NCBI GenBank assembly: GCA_047602295.1
Contig: JASGHP010000001.1
Span: forward strand, 4,712,001 to 4,776,000
Reading direction: 5' to 3'
Origin: JACMLD01 sp047602295
GTDB lineage: Bacteria > Bacteroidota > Bacteroidia > Chitinophagales > Chitinophagaceae
DNA length: 64,000 nucleotides
In this document: in pieces, positions 35,811-43,628 of the stretch
Layout of the letters: every line of letters starts with the position of its first letter
How positions within the stretch are numbered: position 1 is the stretch's first letter
The notes under the pieces: model-generated
Told to the model about the DNA's origin: nothing
Database searches by the model: none
What the model saw: the letters and a program-made list of their open reading frames with translations, nothing else
Made by a program: the position numbers and the translations under genes

Positions 35811-36866
35811 ACACTCATCCGGCCTCACCCCACCCTGAGCACTGGATATATATGCTGCTTCCACGCATGCCATGGTATGGATGCAATCTTCTACAGAATT
35901 ATCCGGTTGTTGTATTTTTCCATCCGCAGCTAACAATACTTGTTCCATGCTGCCGATGAATGCATGCGGAAACCAACTGCCTTTTATGGCCTTTGTTTTC
36001 CAGTTATTGTATTTACCATCTTCCATCAATATGTATTCAAACCGATCTGATTCTCCTTCCGGGTAATTCTTCAGTACACCAAAATGTATTTTAATAGCGC
36101 CTTTACTGCCTTCAATTTTTATGTAAGATTGTTGTCTTTGCTTTCCGTACACGTGACAATGATTGGTGAGTATGTTTGCACGTTGCTGCATTCCATAATC
36201 CATAATGATATTGCTGCGCACAGAAGCAAGCTCTGTCATAGAAGGATGCTGAATGGTTTTTGCATAGATAGAAGTTGGATTACCGAGAAAACTTCTCACC
36301 AGGTCTATATAATGAATACTGTGGTAAACGATCTCCATACGCGGAGCTGTAAATAAAAAATTCCAGAGATGCCAGGGCGTAAATACGTTTACGTTCACTT
36401 CTATGTCATAGATTTCACCCAACATGCCTTCATCAATCATGCGACGGGCCTGTTTTATAAAAGGGGCATAACGTAATTGAAAATTTACCGCAGCAATCAT
36501 TTCCTTTTGCCGGCATATCTCCAGTATTTTTTTTGCCGATGCTAAATCTTCGCCCATTGGCTTTTGCATAAGCAAAGCAGCTTTTGCTGGCAATTGATTT
36601 AATATATCAGCAATGGCAGAACCCGGCACTGCAATATCAAACACCGCATTGACAGGGGCATTGTCAAGCATTTGCTGCAAAGAACTATATACTTCCGGAA
36701 TGGTAAAATCACTTGCCGTTTTTGCTGCTTTAGCCTCGTCAATATCATAAATGCCAACTACAGGATAGCCGGCAATGGCGTATGCCGGCAGGTGTGCCGC
36801 ATTTACAATGCCGCCGGCACCTATTATATAAATGGGGCGATCTGTGTATGTATTTTTTTCAGCCAA
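35808..36866 (-). CDS. Gfo/Idh/MocA family oxidoreductase
   Basis: A 352-residue cytosolic protein. N-terminal Rossmann fold with GAGGIVNAAHLPAY (about 16-29) for NAD(P) binding and a C-terminal alpha/beta substrate domain (RQKEMIAAVNFQLRYAPFIKQARRMI, EVNVNVFTPWHLW). The usual EKP motif is QKP here (Gln101-Lys102-Pro103); the Lys that assists hydride transfer is kept. There is no signal peptide, unlike the periplasmic members of the family. Its position, 19 nt downstream of rhaT and near the lactonase gene, suggests it oxidises a sugar imported by RhaT, such as a 6-deoxyhexose, to its lactone or acid. Substrate remains an inference. Confidence 0.8.
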   Translation of the reverse strand: MAEKNTYTDRPIYIIGAGGIVNAAHLPAYAIAGYPVVGIYDIDEAKAAKTASDFTIPEVYSSLQQMLDNAPVNAVFDIAVPGSAIADILNQLPAKAALLMQKPMGEDLASAKKILEICRQKEMIAAVNFQLRYAPFIKQARRMIDEGMLGEIYDIEVNVNVFTPWHLWNFLFTAPRMEIVYHSIHYIDLVRSFLGNPTSIYAKTIQHPSMTELASVRSNIIMDYGMQQRANILTNHCHVYGKQRQQSYIKIEGSKGAIKIHFGVLKNYPEGESDRFEYILMEDGKYNNWKTKAIKGSWFPHAFIGSMEQVLLAADGKIQQPDNSVEDCIHTMACVEAAYISSAQGGVRPDEC

Positions 36867-36885
36867 TGGTTAATCTCATTTTCAT

Positions 36886-37920
36886 TTAACTATTACCGGT
36901 ATAATTTCCCCAGGTAAGCAATAACACTGCAACTACCAACACTATTAATGCAGATGCCAATAATTGCCTGGTAAAACTGCGCCCTGCTTTCCACTCTTTC
37001 AGCACAATACCAATAAGCGTACTAATCAGCACCAGCATTATCATATGTATTGCCCAACTTGAAAATTTATAATTGCCCATGCGCACATGACCTAATCCAT
37101 AAAAAAAGAATTGCCCATACCAAAGCAACCCGGTTAGTATGGCCATGCAATAATTAATGCTTAATGCACCGCCATTGGATGCAGCATATTCCCCGAAAGT
37201 TTTTTGCTTACCATGCAGGTATAAACAATACAATAACGTGCTTAGGAAAGCGCCTGTGTTGGAAAAAATATAAATAACATTCCCCTGAAAATTACCTGCA
37301 CCATACTTTGCTGCCATATCGGCAATCGGTTGTCCCTGATCGATAGAAAAACCATACAATGCAGATAACACGCCAGCCAGCAGGCAAAGCGGCAATCCTT
37401 TTGCCAATGAAAAATTCGATTTTGTTTGTTGTGCTGTTTCTAAATCTTTTTCTTTTTGTCTTCCGGCCAGTCCGCAAAGTGCAATGCCTATAGCACCCAT
37501 TACCACACCACTAATGATATAGCCAGAACCATTTCCTTCTAATACCGTCATTAATGTACCATGCACCATTGGAGGCAATAATGTACCTAACACACAACTA
37601 ATGCCTACAGCAATGGCATACGTGAGTGAAAACCCAACATATCTTATAGCAATGCCAAACGCTGTGCCGCCAATGCCATACGCCATGCCTAATAAAAAGG
37701 AATACCACATGGAAGCTGATGGCGCTTCTTTTAATACAAGTGATAATTGAGGAATGGTTAGATACGCTACTAACAATGGAAGTAAAAACCAACAAATAAA
37801 CGCTTGTGCCAGCCAGTAAGTTTGCCAGCTCCAACCATTTACTTTTTTTTGCGGGGTATAGCATAAGGCTGCACTGGAAGCTCCTGCTGCATGATACAAT
37901 ACGCCGTTTACAATTTCCAT
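36886..37920 (-). CDS. rhaT: L-rhamnose/H+ symporter RhaT
   Basis: A 344-residue inner-membrane protein with about ten hydrophobic segments. It has the RhaT hallmarks CYTPQKKVNGWSWQTYWLAQ near residue 20-39, GGTAFGIAIRYVGFSLTYAIAVGISCVLGTL around 90-120, and the cytoplasmic loop GRQKEKDLE. The C-terminal half includes GQFFFYGLGHVRMGNYKFSSWAIHM. It carries L-rhamnose (and lyxose in E. coli) with protons. No isomerase (RhaA), kinase (RhaB) or aldolase (RhaD) gene lies nearby, so catabolism must be encoded elsewhere or use another route. It is 25 nt from the lactonase gene and 19 nt from the Gfo/Idh gene. Confidence 0.9.
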   Translation of the reverse strand: MEIVNGVLYHAAGASSAALCYTPQKKVNGWSWQTYWLAQAFICWFLLPLLVAYLTIPQLSLVLKEAPSASMWYSFLLGMAYGIGGTAFGIAIRYVGFSLTYAIAVGISCVLGTLLPPMVHGTLMTVLEGNGSGYIISGVVMGAIGIALCGLAGRQKEKDLETAQQTKSNFSLAKGLPLCLLAGVLSALYGFSIDQGQPIADMAAKYGAGNFQGNVIYIFSNTGAFLSTLLYCLYLHGKQKTFGEYAASNGGALSINYCMAILTGLLWYGQFFFYGLGHVRMGNYKFSSWAIHMIMLVLISTLIGIVLKEWKAGRSFTRQLLASALIVLVVAVLLLTWGNYTGNS

Positions 37921-37945
37921 ACGTGCAAGTAATAATCTTGTTGCA

Positions 37946-38803
37946 TCAGATTTCTAACTGATAGAAATCTTTTGCGTTGGTATAAAATACTTGTGCTTTC
38001 TCTTCTGTGTTTAATAATTGTGATAACACTTCACCATAGGCTTGCCACACCTGTTGGTAAGCTCCGGCCAATAAACTAACCGGCCAATCTCCACCGCAAA
38101 AACAACGTGGCACACCAAATGTGTTCAATGCAAATTCAATATAAGGTTTAATGTCGTCAGCAGTCCAATTGGTAAAATTTCCTGATGCAGTTCCTAATCC
38201 GCTTATCTTGGCATAAAAGTTTTTATGACTTGCTGCTATCTTCATCAATTCTCCCCAAGGGCCAAATTTTTCTTTTGCAGCAATGGGTGGCTGATTCAAA
38301 TGATCAAACACCATACGCAAGCCCGGAACTCTTTCTGCCACTTCCAATGCTGTTTCTATATGCGCTGGCTTTATGCCTACCAAATCATAAGGAATATTAT
38401 GAGATGCCAGTAATTGTAAACTTTCAATTACCGCTGGCTGCAAAAGCCAGCGTGCATCCGGTTCATCATGTATCTGGTGGCGCACGCCTTTGAAATATTT
38501 CTCTCGCAAATATTTTTCTTCCAATAAACGAGCTGTCTCATCGGGCTGCATCAATGGCAACCATGCTACTACGCCTTTTATCCAATCATGCTTTGCTGCC
38601 GCTTCCAGCATTAAAGCAGTATCTTTTTCATTGCCTGCTGCCTGCACCAGCACGCCTGCTTTTACTTGAGTATTGTTGCGGGCTGGCTCCAGATCATTTA
38701 ATGAATAGCTTCTTTTAAGAATAGAAGTATCATGCTTCAGCCAATCGTATTCGGCACGTTCAAGATCCCAAATATGCACATGTGTATCAACAATCGGCTG
38801 CAT
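37946..38803 (-). CDS. Amidohydrolase-family sugar lactonase (COG3618 type)
   Basis: A 285-residue cytosolic TIM-barrel protein of the amidohydrolase_2 family. The metal-site HxH is in IVDTHVHIWDL (His8 and His10), another His in MVFDHLNQPP and the late Asp in FCGGDWPVSLL. Known relatives hydrolyse L-fucono- and L-rhamnono-lactones, so with RhaT and the Gfo/Idh enzyme directly downstream this gene fits an oxidative (non-phosphorylating) route for L-rhamnose or a similar sugar: dehydrogenation to lactone, then ring opening. It may start its own transcription unit, since 405 nt with inverted repeats lie before the CoA-transferase genes. Confidence 0.82.
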   Translation of the reverse strand: MQPIVDTHVHIWDLERAEYDWLKHDTSILKRSYSLNDLEPARNNTQVKAGVLVQAAGNEKDTALMLEAAAKHDWIKGVVAWLPLMQPDETARLLEEKYLREKYFKGVRHQIHDEPDARWLLQPAVIESLQLLASHNIPYDLVGIKPAHIETALEVAERVPGLRMVFDHLNQPPIAAKEKFGPWGELMKIAASHKNFYAKISGLGTASGNFTNWTADDIKPYIEFALNTFGVPRCFCGGDWPVSLLAGAYQQVWQAYGEVLSQLLNTEEKAQVFYTNAKDFYQLEI

Positions 38804-38923
38804 TCGTTCTGTTATAATTTCTTACCGGCTAATGTAATCTTCTTTTACTGATCTGCGTATTAGAACCTGCTTAAAAAGGCAAATTTAAGCCGTGCGACCT
38901 TTAGATTTATATCAGCGATTCAC

Positions 38924-38983
38924 AAGGAAGTCAAGTTTATTCCTGAACTATATAGCTTCATCAATTTAAAACTTGACTTCCTT
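38924..38983. repeat. Perfect 15-bp inverted repeat
   Basis: AAGGAAGTCAAGTTT at 38924-38938 pairs with AAACTTGACTTCCTT at 38969-38983, with 30 nt between. It could form a long stem on either transcript. It follows the end of the CoA-transferase gene by about 225 nt and adjoins the dispersed repeat, so it may be part of a mobile miniature element. Confidence 0.75.
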
Positions 38984-38987
38984 ATAA

Positions 38988-39049
38988 GAAGCATGCTGCA
39001 CAGGATGCTAAAGCTGAATAAAACTATATCGTACAAGAGTGCGACGCAA
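38988..39049 (-). repeat. 62-nt dispersed repeat, copy 2
   Basis: The reverse complement begins TTGCGTCGCACTCTTGTAC and ends with the same 22 nt as copy 1 at 23368-23429 (54 of 62 identical). Only 4 nt separate it from the 15-bp inverted repeat. Confidence 0.85.
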
Positions 39050-39208
39050 CAATGCTCCATCTGTGTTACCACTGCCGGCTACATAATTTATATTCATGAA
39101 CTTTATTGATACCAACATCGGCTTCATAGCGTCATCCTTGCGTCGCAATCCGTTCATCATTTATACAAATAGCATCTTCAGGCTGCTCCAAACTTTTCAA
39201 AACAAAAA

Positions 39209-40378
39209 TCAAACTGCCTGTTGTGTCACAGCTTTTTTCAAATCAAATGCCTCATCTATTTCATCATTGTGCTCTCCTAATACCGGTGCTCCCATTGCAC
39301 CGGTTAATATTTTTCCGTCTACACGTATAGGGCATCGGGTAGTGGTTACCGATAGTCCATTGGTAGTTTTCACCACAATTTCCATGTTCAGTAATTGATA
39401 ACCTTCTTGCTTCACCAGTTGATCATAATCCATTACCGGCGCACACCAAACATCTGCTTTTTCTAAAATCTGCAGCCAATGTGCAGTAGCTGCTGTTGCA
39501 AGATGAGTACTAAGAATGATTTTTATCTGATCGCGTTTGGAAAACCAATCGTTGCTGTCTGTAAATTGTGCCAGCGGTTTGCATTGCAACAAATCAGACA
39601 ACAATAAAATATTCGTCATGGCCAATGCAATATAGCCATCTGTAGTTTTATAAATGCCATAAGGCGCGGCAATATAAGCATGGCCGCTGTTTACTTCGCT
39701 GCGCACAGGCAGGTGATTGCCATCATTGTAATAACAGGTTAGCACTTCAAACTGAAAATCAAGAATGCTTTCAAACATGCTTACCTGTATCAAAGCTCCT
39801 TCGTTGCTGATAGCACGCCTGTACAAAGCGGCCAATATTCCCTGTGCAGCATGCGTGCCAGCCATAATATCTACTACGGCAACACCCATGGGGGTAGGAT
39901 CTTCATTGTTATTATTGCTAAGCCAGGTAAGCCCGGATGCAGCCTGCAAAAGCAAATCCTGCCCGGGCAAATCTTTCCAGGGGCCTTCGCTGCCAAAACC
40001 ACTAATTTCTGCGTAAACAATAGAAGGATTTATTTTCTTCACCGTTTCATAATCCAATCCAATCCGTTCCATTACTCCCGGCCTGAAATTATGCATCATC
40101 ACATCTGCTTTGGCCAGCAACAATTTAATCTTTGCCAAATCATTGGCATCTTTAAGATCTGCTGCATAACTTTTTTTATTGCGGTTGATGGCATGAAAAA
40201 TAGTAGACTCCCCTTCTATCATTACATCTGAAACGTACAACTGCCTGCAAATATCTCCGGTAACAGGCTTTTCAATTTTTATTACTTCTGCACCCATATC
40301 TGCCAGTCGCAATGCTGCAGAAGGGCCAGATAAAAACTGGCTGAAATCTATTACAAGTATGTCTTCCAATAGCTGCAT
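39209..40378 (-). CDS. Family III CoA-transferase (CaiB/BaiF), copy 1
   Basis: A 389-residue cytosolic enzyme that moves coenzyme A between carboxylic acids. The N-terminal signature is VIDFSQFLSGPSAALRLADMGAEVIKIEKP, followed by NRNKKSYAADLK and NFRPGVMERIGLDYE. The catalytic Asp is Asp170 in GVAVVDIMAGTHAAQG, matching the active-site Asp of formyl-CoA transferase. It lies 6 nt downstream of the second copy, with which it shares order and motifs, so the two may form a heteromer or act on two acids. Its presence in a pectin locus is unexpected and hints that an acid intermediate is handled as a CoA ester. Confidence 0.88.
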   Translation of the reverse strand: MQLLEDILVIDFSQFLSGPSAALRLADMGAEVIKIEKPVTGDICRQLYVSDVMIEGESTIFHAINRNKKSYAADLKDANDLAKIKLLLAKADVMMHNFRPGVMERIGLDYETVKKINPSIVYAEISGFGSEGPWKDLPGQDLLLQAASGLTWLSNNNNEDPTPMGVAVVDIMAGTHAAQGILAALYRRAISNEGALIQVSMFESILDFQFEVLTCYYNDGNHLPVRSEVNSGHAYIAAPYGIYKTTDGYIALAMTNILLLSDLLQCKPLAQFTDSNDWFSKRDQIKIILSTHLATAATAHWLQILEKADVWCAPVMDYDQLVKQEGYQLLNMEIVVKTTNGLSVTTTRCPIRVDGKILTGAMGAPVLGEHNDEIDEAFDLKKAVTQQAV

Positions 40379-40384
40379 GGTCTC

Positions 40385-41527
40385 TTATCTGCTGATTAGA
40401 TCGTTATAAACTTTTTCTGTGTGCTGCCCCAGCTTTGGTGCCGGCGTATTGCTGTATAATCTTTTGCCATCAATGCGTATGGGGCAACGTGTGGTTACAA
40501 TAGATTTTTCATTTGCATTTACCACTTGCTCCATTTGCAACTTCTTGTACGCATCATGCTGTGTCATTTTCTCCCAGTTCAACACTTCCATTGCCCACAA
40601 ACCCTGTTGCTGCAATTTCTGCAGCCAGTAATTTGTTTTTTGTTGTATTAAATGACTGGCCAGTATTTCTTTTATTTCATCTCTTTTTTCAAATGCATGC
40701 TCCTGAGAATATTGCTCCAACGCTTCACAATGAATGGCCTTTGCCAATGCGGAAAGTTCCATCATGGCAAGTGCAATATGCCCATCTGCTGTTGCATACA
40801 ATCCATAAGGTGCGCTTAGCAACGGGTGCCCATTGTTGGCATAACTTCTCTTGGGTTGTTTGCCCGATGCATAATAAGTAGTGAGCAATTCAAACTGGAA
40901 ATCCAATAAAGACTCCATCAAACTGATCTCAATATGTGCACCGGTATTTTTTTTCTGTCGTCTTATCAATCCTGCAAGTATACCCTGCACCAGTTGTGCG
41001 CCGCATAAAATGTCTGCTATAGCTATGCCAAAAGGTACAGGACCGTTGCTGCCATTACCAGTTGTACAGGCAAGGCCCGTCATAGATTGCAACAATAAAT
41101 CCTGGCCGGGTTTGTTTTGCCAGGGACCTGTTTTTCCGTAACCGCTTATCTCTGCATAAATCAGTTTTGGGTTTACTGATTTCAATGATTCAAAATCCAA
41201 TCCTATCTTCTGCATTACACCCGGCCTGAAATTATGTATCAGCACATCTGCTTTGCCAATAATCTTTTTAAGGATGTCAATATCTTTAGCATCTTTTAAA
41301 TTGGCAGCATAGCTTTCTTTATTGCGATTGATGGTATGAAACAAGAGTGAGCTTTCATCCACCCAAAGATTTTTGATGGATAGTTTTCTTCCGGCATCTC
41401 CAACACCTGGTCTTTCTATTTTAATCACCCTTGCCCCAAGATCTGCCAATCGCAGTCCTGCCGATGGACCCGAAAGGTATTGGCTAAACTCAAGCACTGT
41501 TAATCCTTGTAGCGGCAATGTTTTCAT
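40385..41527 (-). CDS. Family III CoA-transferase (CaiB/BaiF), copy 2
   Basis: A 380-residue paralogue of the neighbouring gene. It keeps VLEFSQYLSGPSAGLRLADLGARVIKIERPG at the start, NRNKESYAANLKDAKD, NFRPGVMQKIGLDFE and the catalytic Asp172 in GIAIADILCGAQLVQG. Its ATG overlaps the stop of the upstream binding-protein-like gene by 4 nt (41524-41527), so the two are probably translationally coupled. The tight packing of these genes suggests a shared substrate. Confidence 0.88.
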   Translation of the reverse strand: MKTLPLQGLTVLEFSQYLSGPSAGLRLADLGARVIKIERPGVGDAGRKLSIKNLWVDESSLLFHTINRNKESYAANLKDAKDIDILKKIIGKADVLIHNFRPGVMQKIGLDFESLKSVNPKLIYAEISGYGKTGPWQNKPGQDLLLQSMTGLACTTGNGSNGPVPFGIAIADILCGAQLVQGILAGLIRRQKKNTGAHIEISLMESLLDFQFELLTTYYASGKQPKRSYANNGHPLLSAPYGLYATADGHIALAMMELSALAKAIHCEALEQYSQEHAFEKRDEIKEILASHLIQQKTNYWLQKLQQQGLWAMEVLNWEKMTQHDAYKKLQMEQVVNANEKSIVTTRCPIRIDGKRLYSNTPAPKLGQHTEKVYNDLISR

Positions 41528-42690
41528 GCAGTGATGATTGATTGTTCTTTTGTCTTGCTTTTCCTGTAAATAATATTCATTTCATCCAGCGCCTTGGCCG
41601 GATCGCTATTGTTTAATAAGCATTGTTGCAATGGCGTGCCCGCATGATCCTGGAAATGCAGATACCCATTGTACCTTGGCCGCATATAACCGTTATCCAT
41701 AACCGGTAATACTGCTTCAAAAAAACCATTAGTGAGCTGGTTTGCTGCCTTATCCGTCCATGCACTACGATGCCCCGGCTGTCCGCCATGTTGCATATAC
41801 ATGGTGCGCTGGCATTCCGGCGACACCACCATAGCGGCAAAATCTACCGCCACTTCTTTATGCTGACTAAATGCTGAAACGGAAATTCCTGTGCCTCCAA
41901 TAGTGGTTTGCAGTTTTTTACCGTTCAAGGCTACCACATCTGCATAATGCAATAAATGTTTTGCATAACCTGTACGTCCATAATTAGAATATGCATAGGC
42001 AAAGGGGCAATACCAATAATCGTTGCTGCTGCTCATTCGCTCTGCAACAGCTATCGGGTTATAACCAAACATGGTTTTATCCAGTAAGCTGTACAACTGT
42101 TTCATACGCTCAATAGCCTTCAATGCTGTTTGCTTATCCGTAATTTCATTTTCGTTCGTAAATAACTGACCACCTTCTGCAATGCAGAAAGTATAAAAAT
42201 TCATGAGCGTATCAATAGGTATGGCCGGCACTGCAACGCGGCCTGCTTTTGCCAGATCAATTAGTTCATCCCAAGTTTTAGGAAGGCTAACATTATGTTG
42301 CTCTAATAAATCTTTGCGATAACTGGCAGCCGGTGTTGCTGCGTCAATAGCAAGTGCCCATTGTTTGCCGCCATAGATATAACTTTCGTGCGATTTGCCT
42401 ACGCTGTTGGCAGACTGCTCATCCAAATATTCTTTTGATAAATACTCATTCAATGGCAGCACGCAATTGGTAGCTGCAGCGCAACCCACCCAGGGATGAT
42501 CTATAATAAGCAGGTCATAATCTTTTGTAAGTGCTTCAATGGGGAAATCTGCAAACTCCTGCAGCGTTCTTTTCTTCCAGCGGATTTCTACATTGGGATG
42601 AAGCTCCGCGTATCGTTGCGCCAAAGCCAGCAGTGGTGTTATACCGCGGCTATGCCCCCATGTTATACCATTTAAAACTATTGACGACAT
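41524..42690 (-). CDS. Solute-binding-protein fold without signal peptide
   Basis: A 388-residue protein resembling extracellular sugar-binding proteins of ABC transporters (family 1 type): GITWGHSRGITPLLALAQRYAELHPNVEIRW at the start, DYDLLIIDHPWVG, ALAIDAATPAASYRKDLLEQHNVSLPKTWDELIDLAK and VDFAAMVVSPECQRTMY. The ATG at 42690 begins directly at the first strand of the fold (MSSIVLNGITW); there is no signal peptide or lipobox. An in-frame codon at 42753 lies inside the MaoC gene and adds no signal. No ABC permease or ATPase is nearby. It therefore probably acts in the cytosol, as a sugar or acyl-substrate binder or an enzyme subunit, coupled to the two CoA-transferases. Confidence 0.8.
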   Translation of the reverse strand: MSSIVLNGITWGHSRGITPLLALAQRYAELHPNVEIRWKKRTLQEFADFPIEALTKDYDLLIIDHPWVGCAAATNCVLPLNEYLSKEYLDEQSANSVGKSHESYIYGGKQWALAIDAATPAASYRKDLLEQHNVSLPKTWDELIDLAKAGRVAVPAIPIDTLMNFYTFCIAEGGQLFTNENEITDKQTALKAIERMKQLYSLLDKTMFGYNPIAVAERMSSSNDYWYCPFAYAYSNYGRTGYAKHLLHYADVVALNGKKLQTTIGGTGISVSAFSQHKEVAVDFAAMVVSPECQRTMYMQHGGQPGHRSAWTDKAANQLTNGFFEAVLPVMDNGYMRPRYNGYLHFQDHAGTPLQQCLLNNSDPAKALDEMNIIYRKSKTKEQSIITA

Positions 42691-42704
42691 CGCTTTCAGT
42701 TGTT

Positions 42705-43157
42705 TTAGTTTGCCGCTACAGGCTTTCTCTCCACCAGCAAAATATGCTCGCACAGCATTACCAATTCATTGTGCTGGTTAAATGTTTCTACCAATTCTGT
42801 TACCAGGCCCATGCTGGGCTTTTTATGATCTTTCTTTTCTTTAATGGTAACAGTAACTTTAATTGTATCGTTTATAAAGACAGGTTTTGTAAAACGGAGT
42901 CTTTCATAACCATAGGTCATGGACACTTCGTTTATAAATTCTGCAGTAAGGCCAATAGCAACGGTAAATATCAATGTACCATGCGCTATCCTTTTTTTAA
43001 AGGGTTGCTTGCTGCACCATTCTTCATCCATGTGATGGGGGAAAAAATCGCCTGACTGCCCGGCGTGTATCACGATATCCGTCTCCGTGATGGTACGGCC
43101 TTTGGTAATGCGCTGCTGGCCGGTTTCAAATTCTTCAAAATATTTTTTTACAAACAT
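42705..43157 (-). CDS. MaoC-family hotdog hydratase
   Basis: A 150-residue single-hotdog protein. The hydratase motif GDFFPHH supplies the catalytic Asp37 and His42 (spacing as in (R)-specific enoyl-CoA hydratases), and KKRIAHGTLIFTVAIG is the usual GxxxHG-type helix. The sequence FTKPVFINDTIKVTVTIKEKK completes the fold. It should add or remove water on a CoA-linked acid. It is the first gene of the region 3 train; the binding-protein gene follows after 14 nt. The shared 41-bp element lies about 230 nt upstream. The link with two CoA-transferases suggests a CoA-ester dehydration step. Confidence 0.87.
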   Translation of the reverse strand: MFVKKYFEEFETGQQRITKGRTITETDIVIHAGQSGDFFPHHMDEEWCSKQPFKKRIAHGTLIFTVAIGLTAEFINEVSMTYGYERLRFTKPVFINDTIKVTVTIKEKKDHKKPSMGLVTELVETFNQHNELVMLCEHILLVERKPVAAN

Positions 43158-43387
43158 GGCAGTTAGAACAATTATTGCAAACGTTTCTTAATAGTGTGCA
43201 ACCAGGTTACTCAAGTTGATCAGAAAGATGATAAGGAAGGAATATTGCAGTATAGATGGAAAAACATGGTTAGTATAGAATTTCCTTTTCACAATAGCCT
43301 TTTATGCAATCGTCTCTGAGCAATCAAAACAGGGTATACACCCCTTCTCAATTAAAACATTAAATTAGAACAGGCGGCATCCCTGGC

Positions 43388-43428
43388 CAATGTCAGGTTT
43401 TACTGTCTTGATGGAAGATTTTACTATT
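43388..43428 (-). promoter_or_regulatory. Shared 41-bp operator-like element, copy 2
   Basis: Matches 17841-17881 at 36 of 41 positions, ungapped, including an identical run that ends GATGGAAGATTTTACTATT. Half-sites AGGTTTTACT (43395-43404) and AGATTTTACT (43416-43425) are again 21 bp apart. Relative to the minus-strand MaoC gene it has the same orientation as copy 1 has to the pectin operon. Confidence 0.7.
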
Positions 43429-43540
43429 GCTCATGATAGTCAGCACATACGCCAGTCCAAAAGTTTTTGGTTAGACAATGCCATAGCAATGTCTACACTA
43501 AACATTAGTAAACGCTGAGAATAATTTACTTCTTTCCGAA

Positions 43541-43566
43541 CAAAACGTTCGAAATCGAACGTTTTG
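43541..43566. promoter_or_regulatory. 26-bp perfect palindrome, likely activator site of the efflux operon
   Basis: CAAAACGTTCGA, then AA, then TCGAACGTTTTG: two perfect 12-bp arms. Its centre is about 85 nt upstream of the expected sigma-54 transcription start, the normal distance for an NtrC-type activator. The response regulator encoded at 49819 in the same operon is the obvious candidate to bind it. Confidence 0.75.
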
Positions 43567-43612
43567 CAAAGACTGTTTTTCAACAAATAATTGATAACTA
43601 CCTTTTTATCTC

Positions 43613-43628
43613 TGGCACCCGTATTGAA
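43613..43628 (+). promoter_or_regulatory. Sigma-54 type -24/-12 promoter
   Basis: TGGCAC-N5-TTGAA, against the consensus TGGCAC-N5-TTGCA; only the C of the -12 GC differs. The GG at 43614-43615 and G at 43626 have the correct spacing. Transcription would start near 43639, 13 nt before the ATG at 43652. Confidence 0.7.

Larger units (their letters stand above)
38804..39208. other. Spacer with inverted repeat and dispersed repeat
   Basis: A 405-nt spacer without a gene. It holds a perfect 15-bp inverted repeat (38924-38983), a full copy of the 62-nt dispersed repeat on the minus strand (38988-39049) and a related word, TTGCGTCGCAATCCG, near 39139-39153. It may split the region 3 train into two transcription units. 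Confidence 0.7.

Noticed and set aside
41524..42690. An ABC sugar importer encoded with the binding protein
   Set aside because: No permease or ATPase gene lies within the train; the only ABC ATPase (46520) belongs to the MacB-type export operon.
42691..42753. Upstream extension of the solute-binding-like protein that would overlap the MaoC gene
   Set aside because: The extra 21 residues are not a signal peptide and would overlap MaoC coding DNA; the ATG at 42690 starts the fold exactly.
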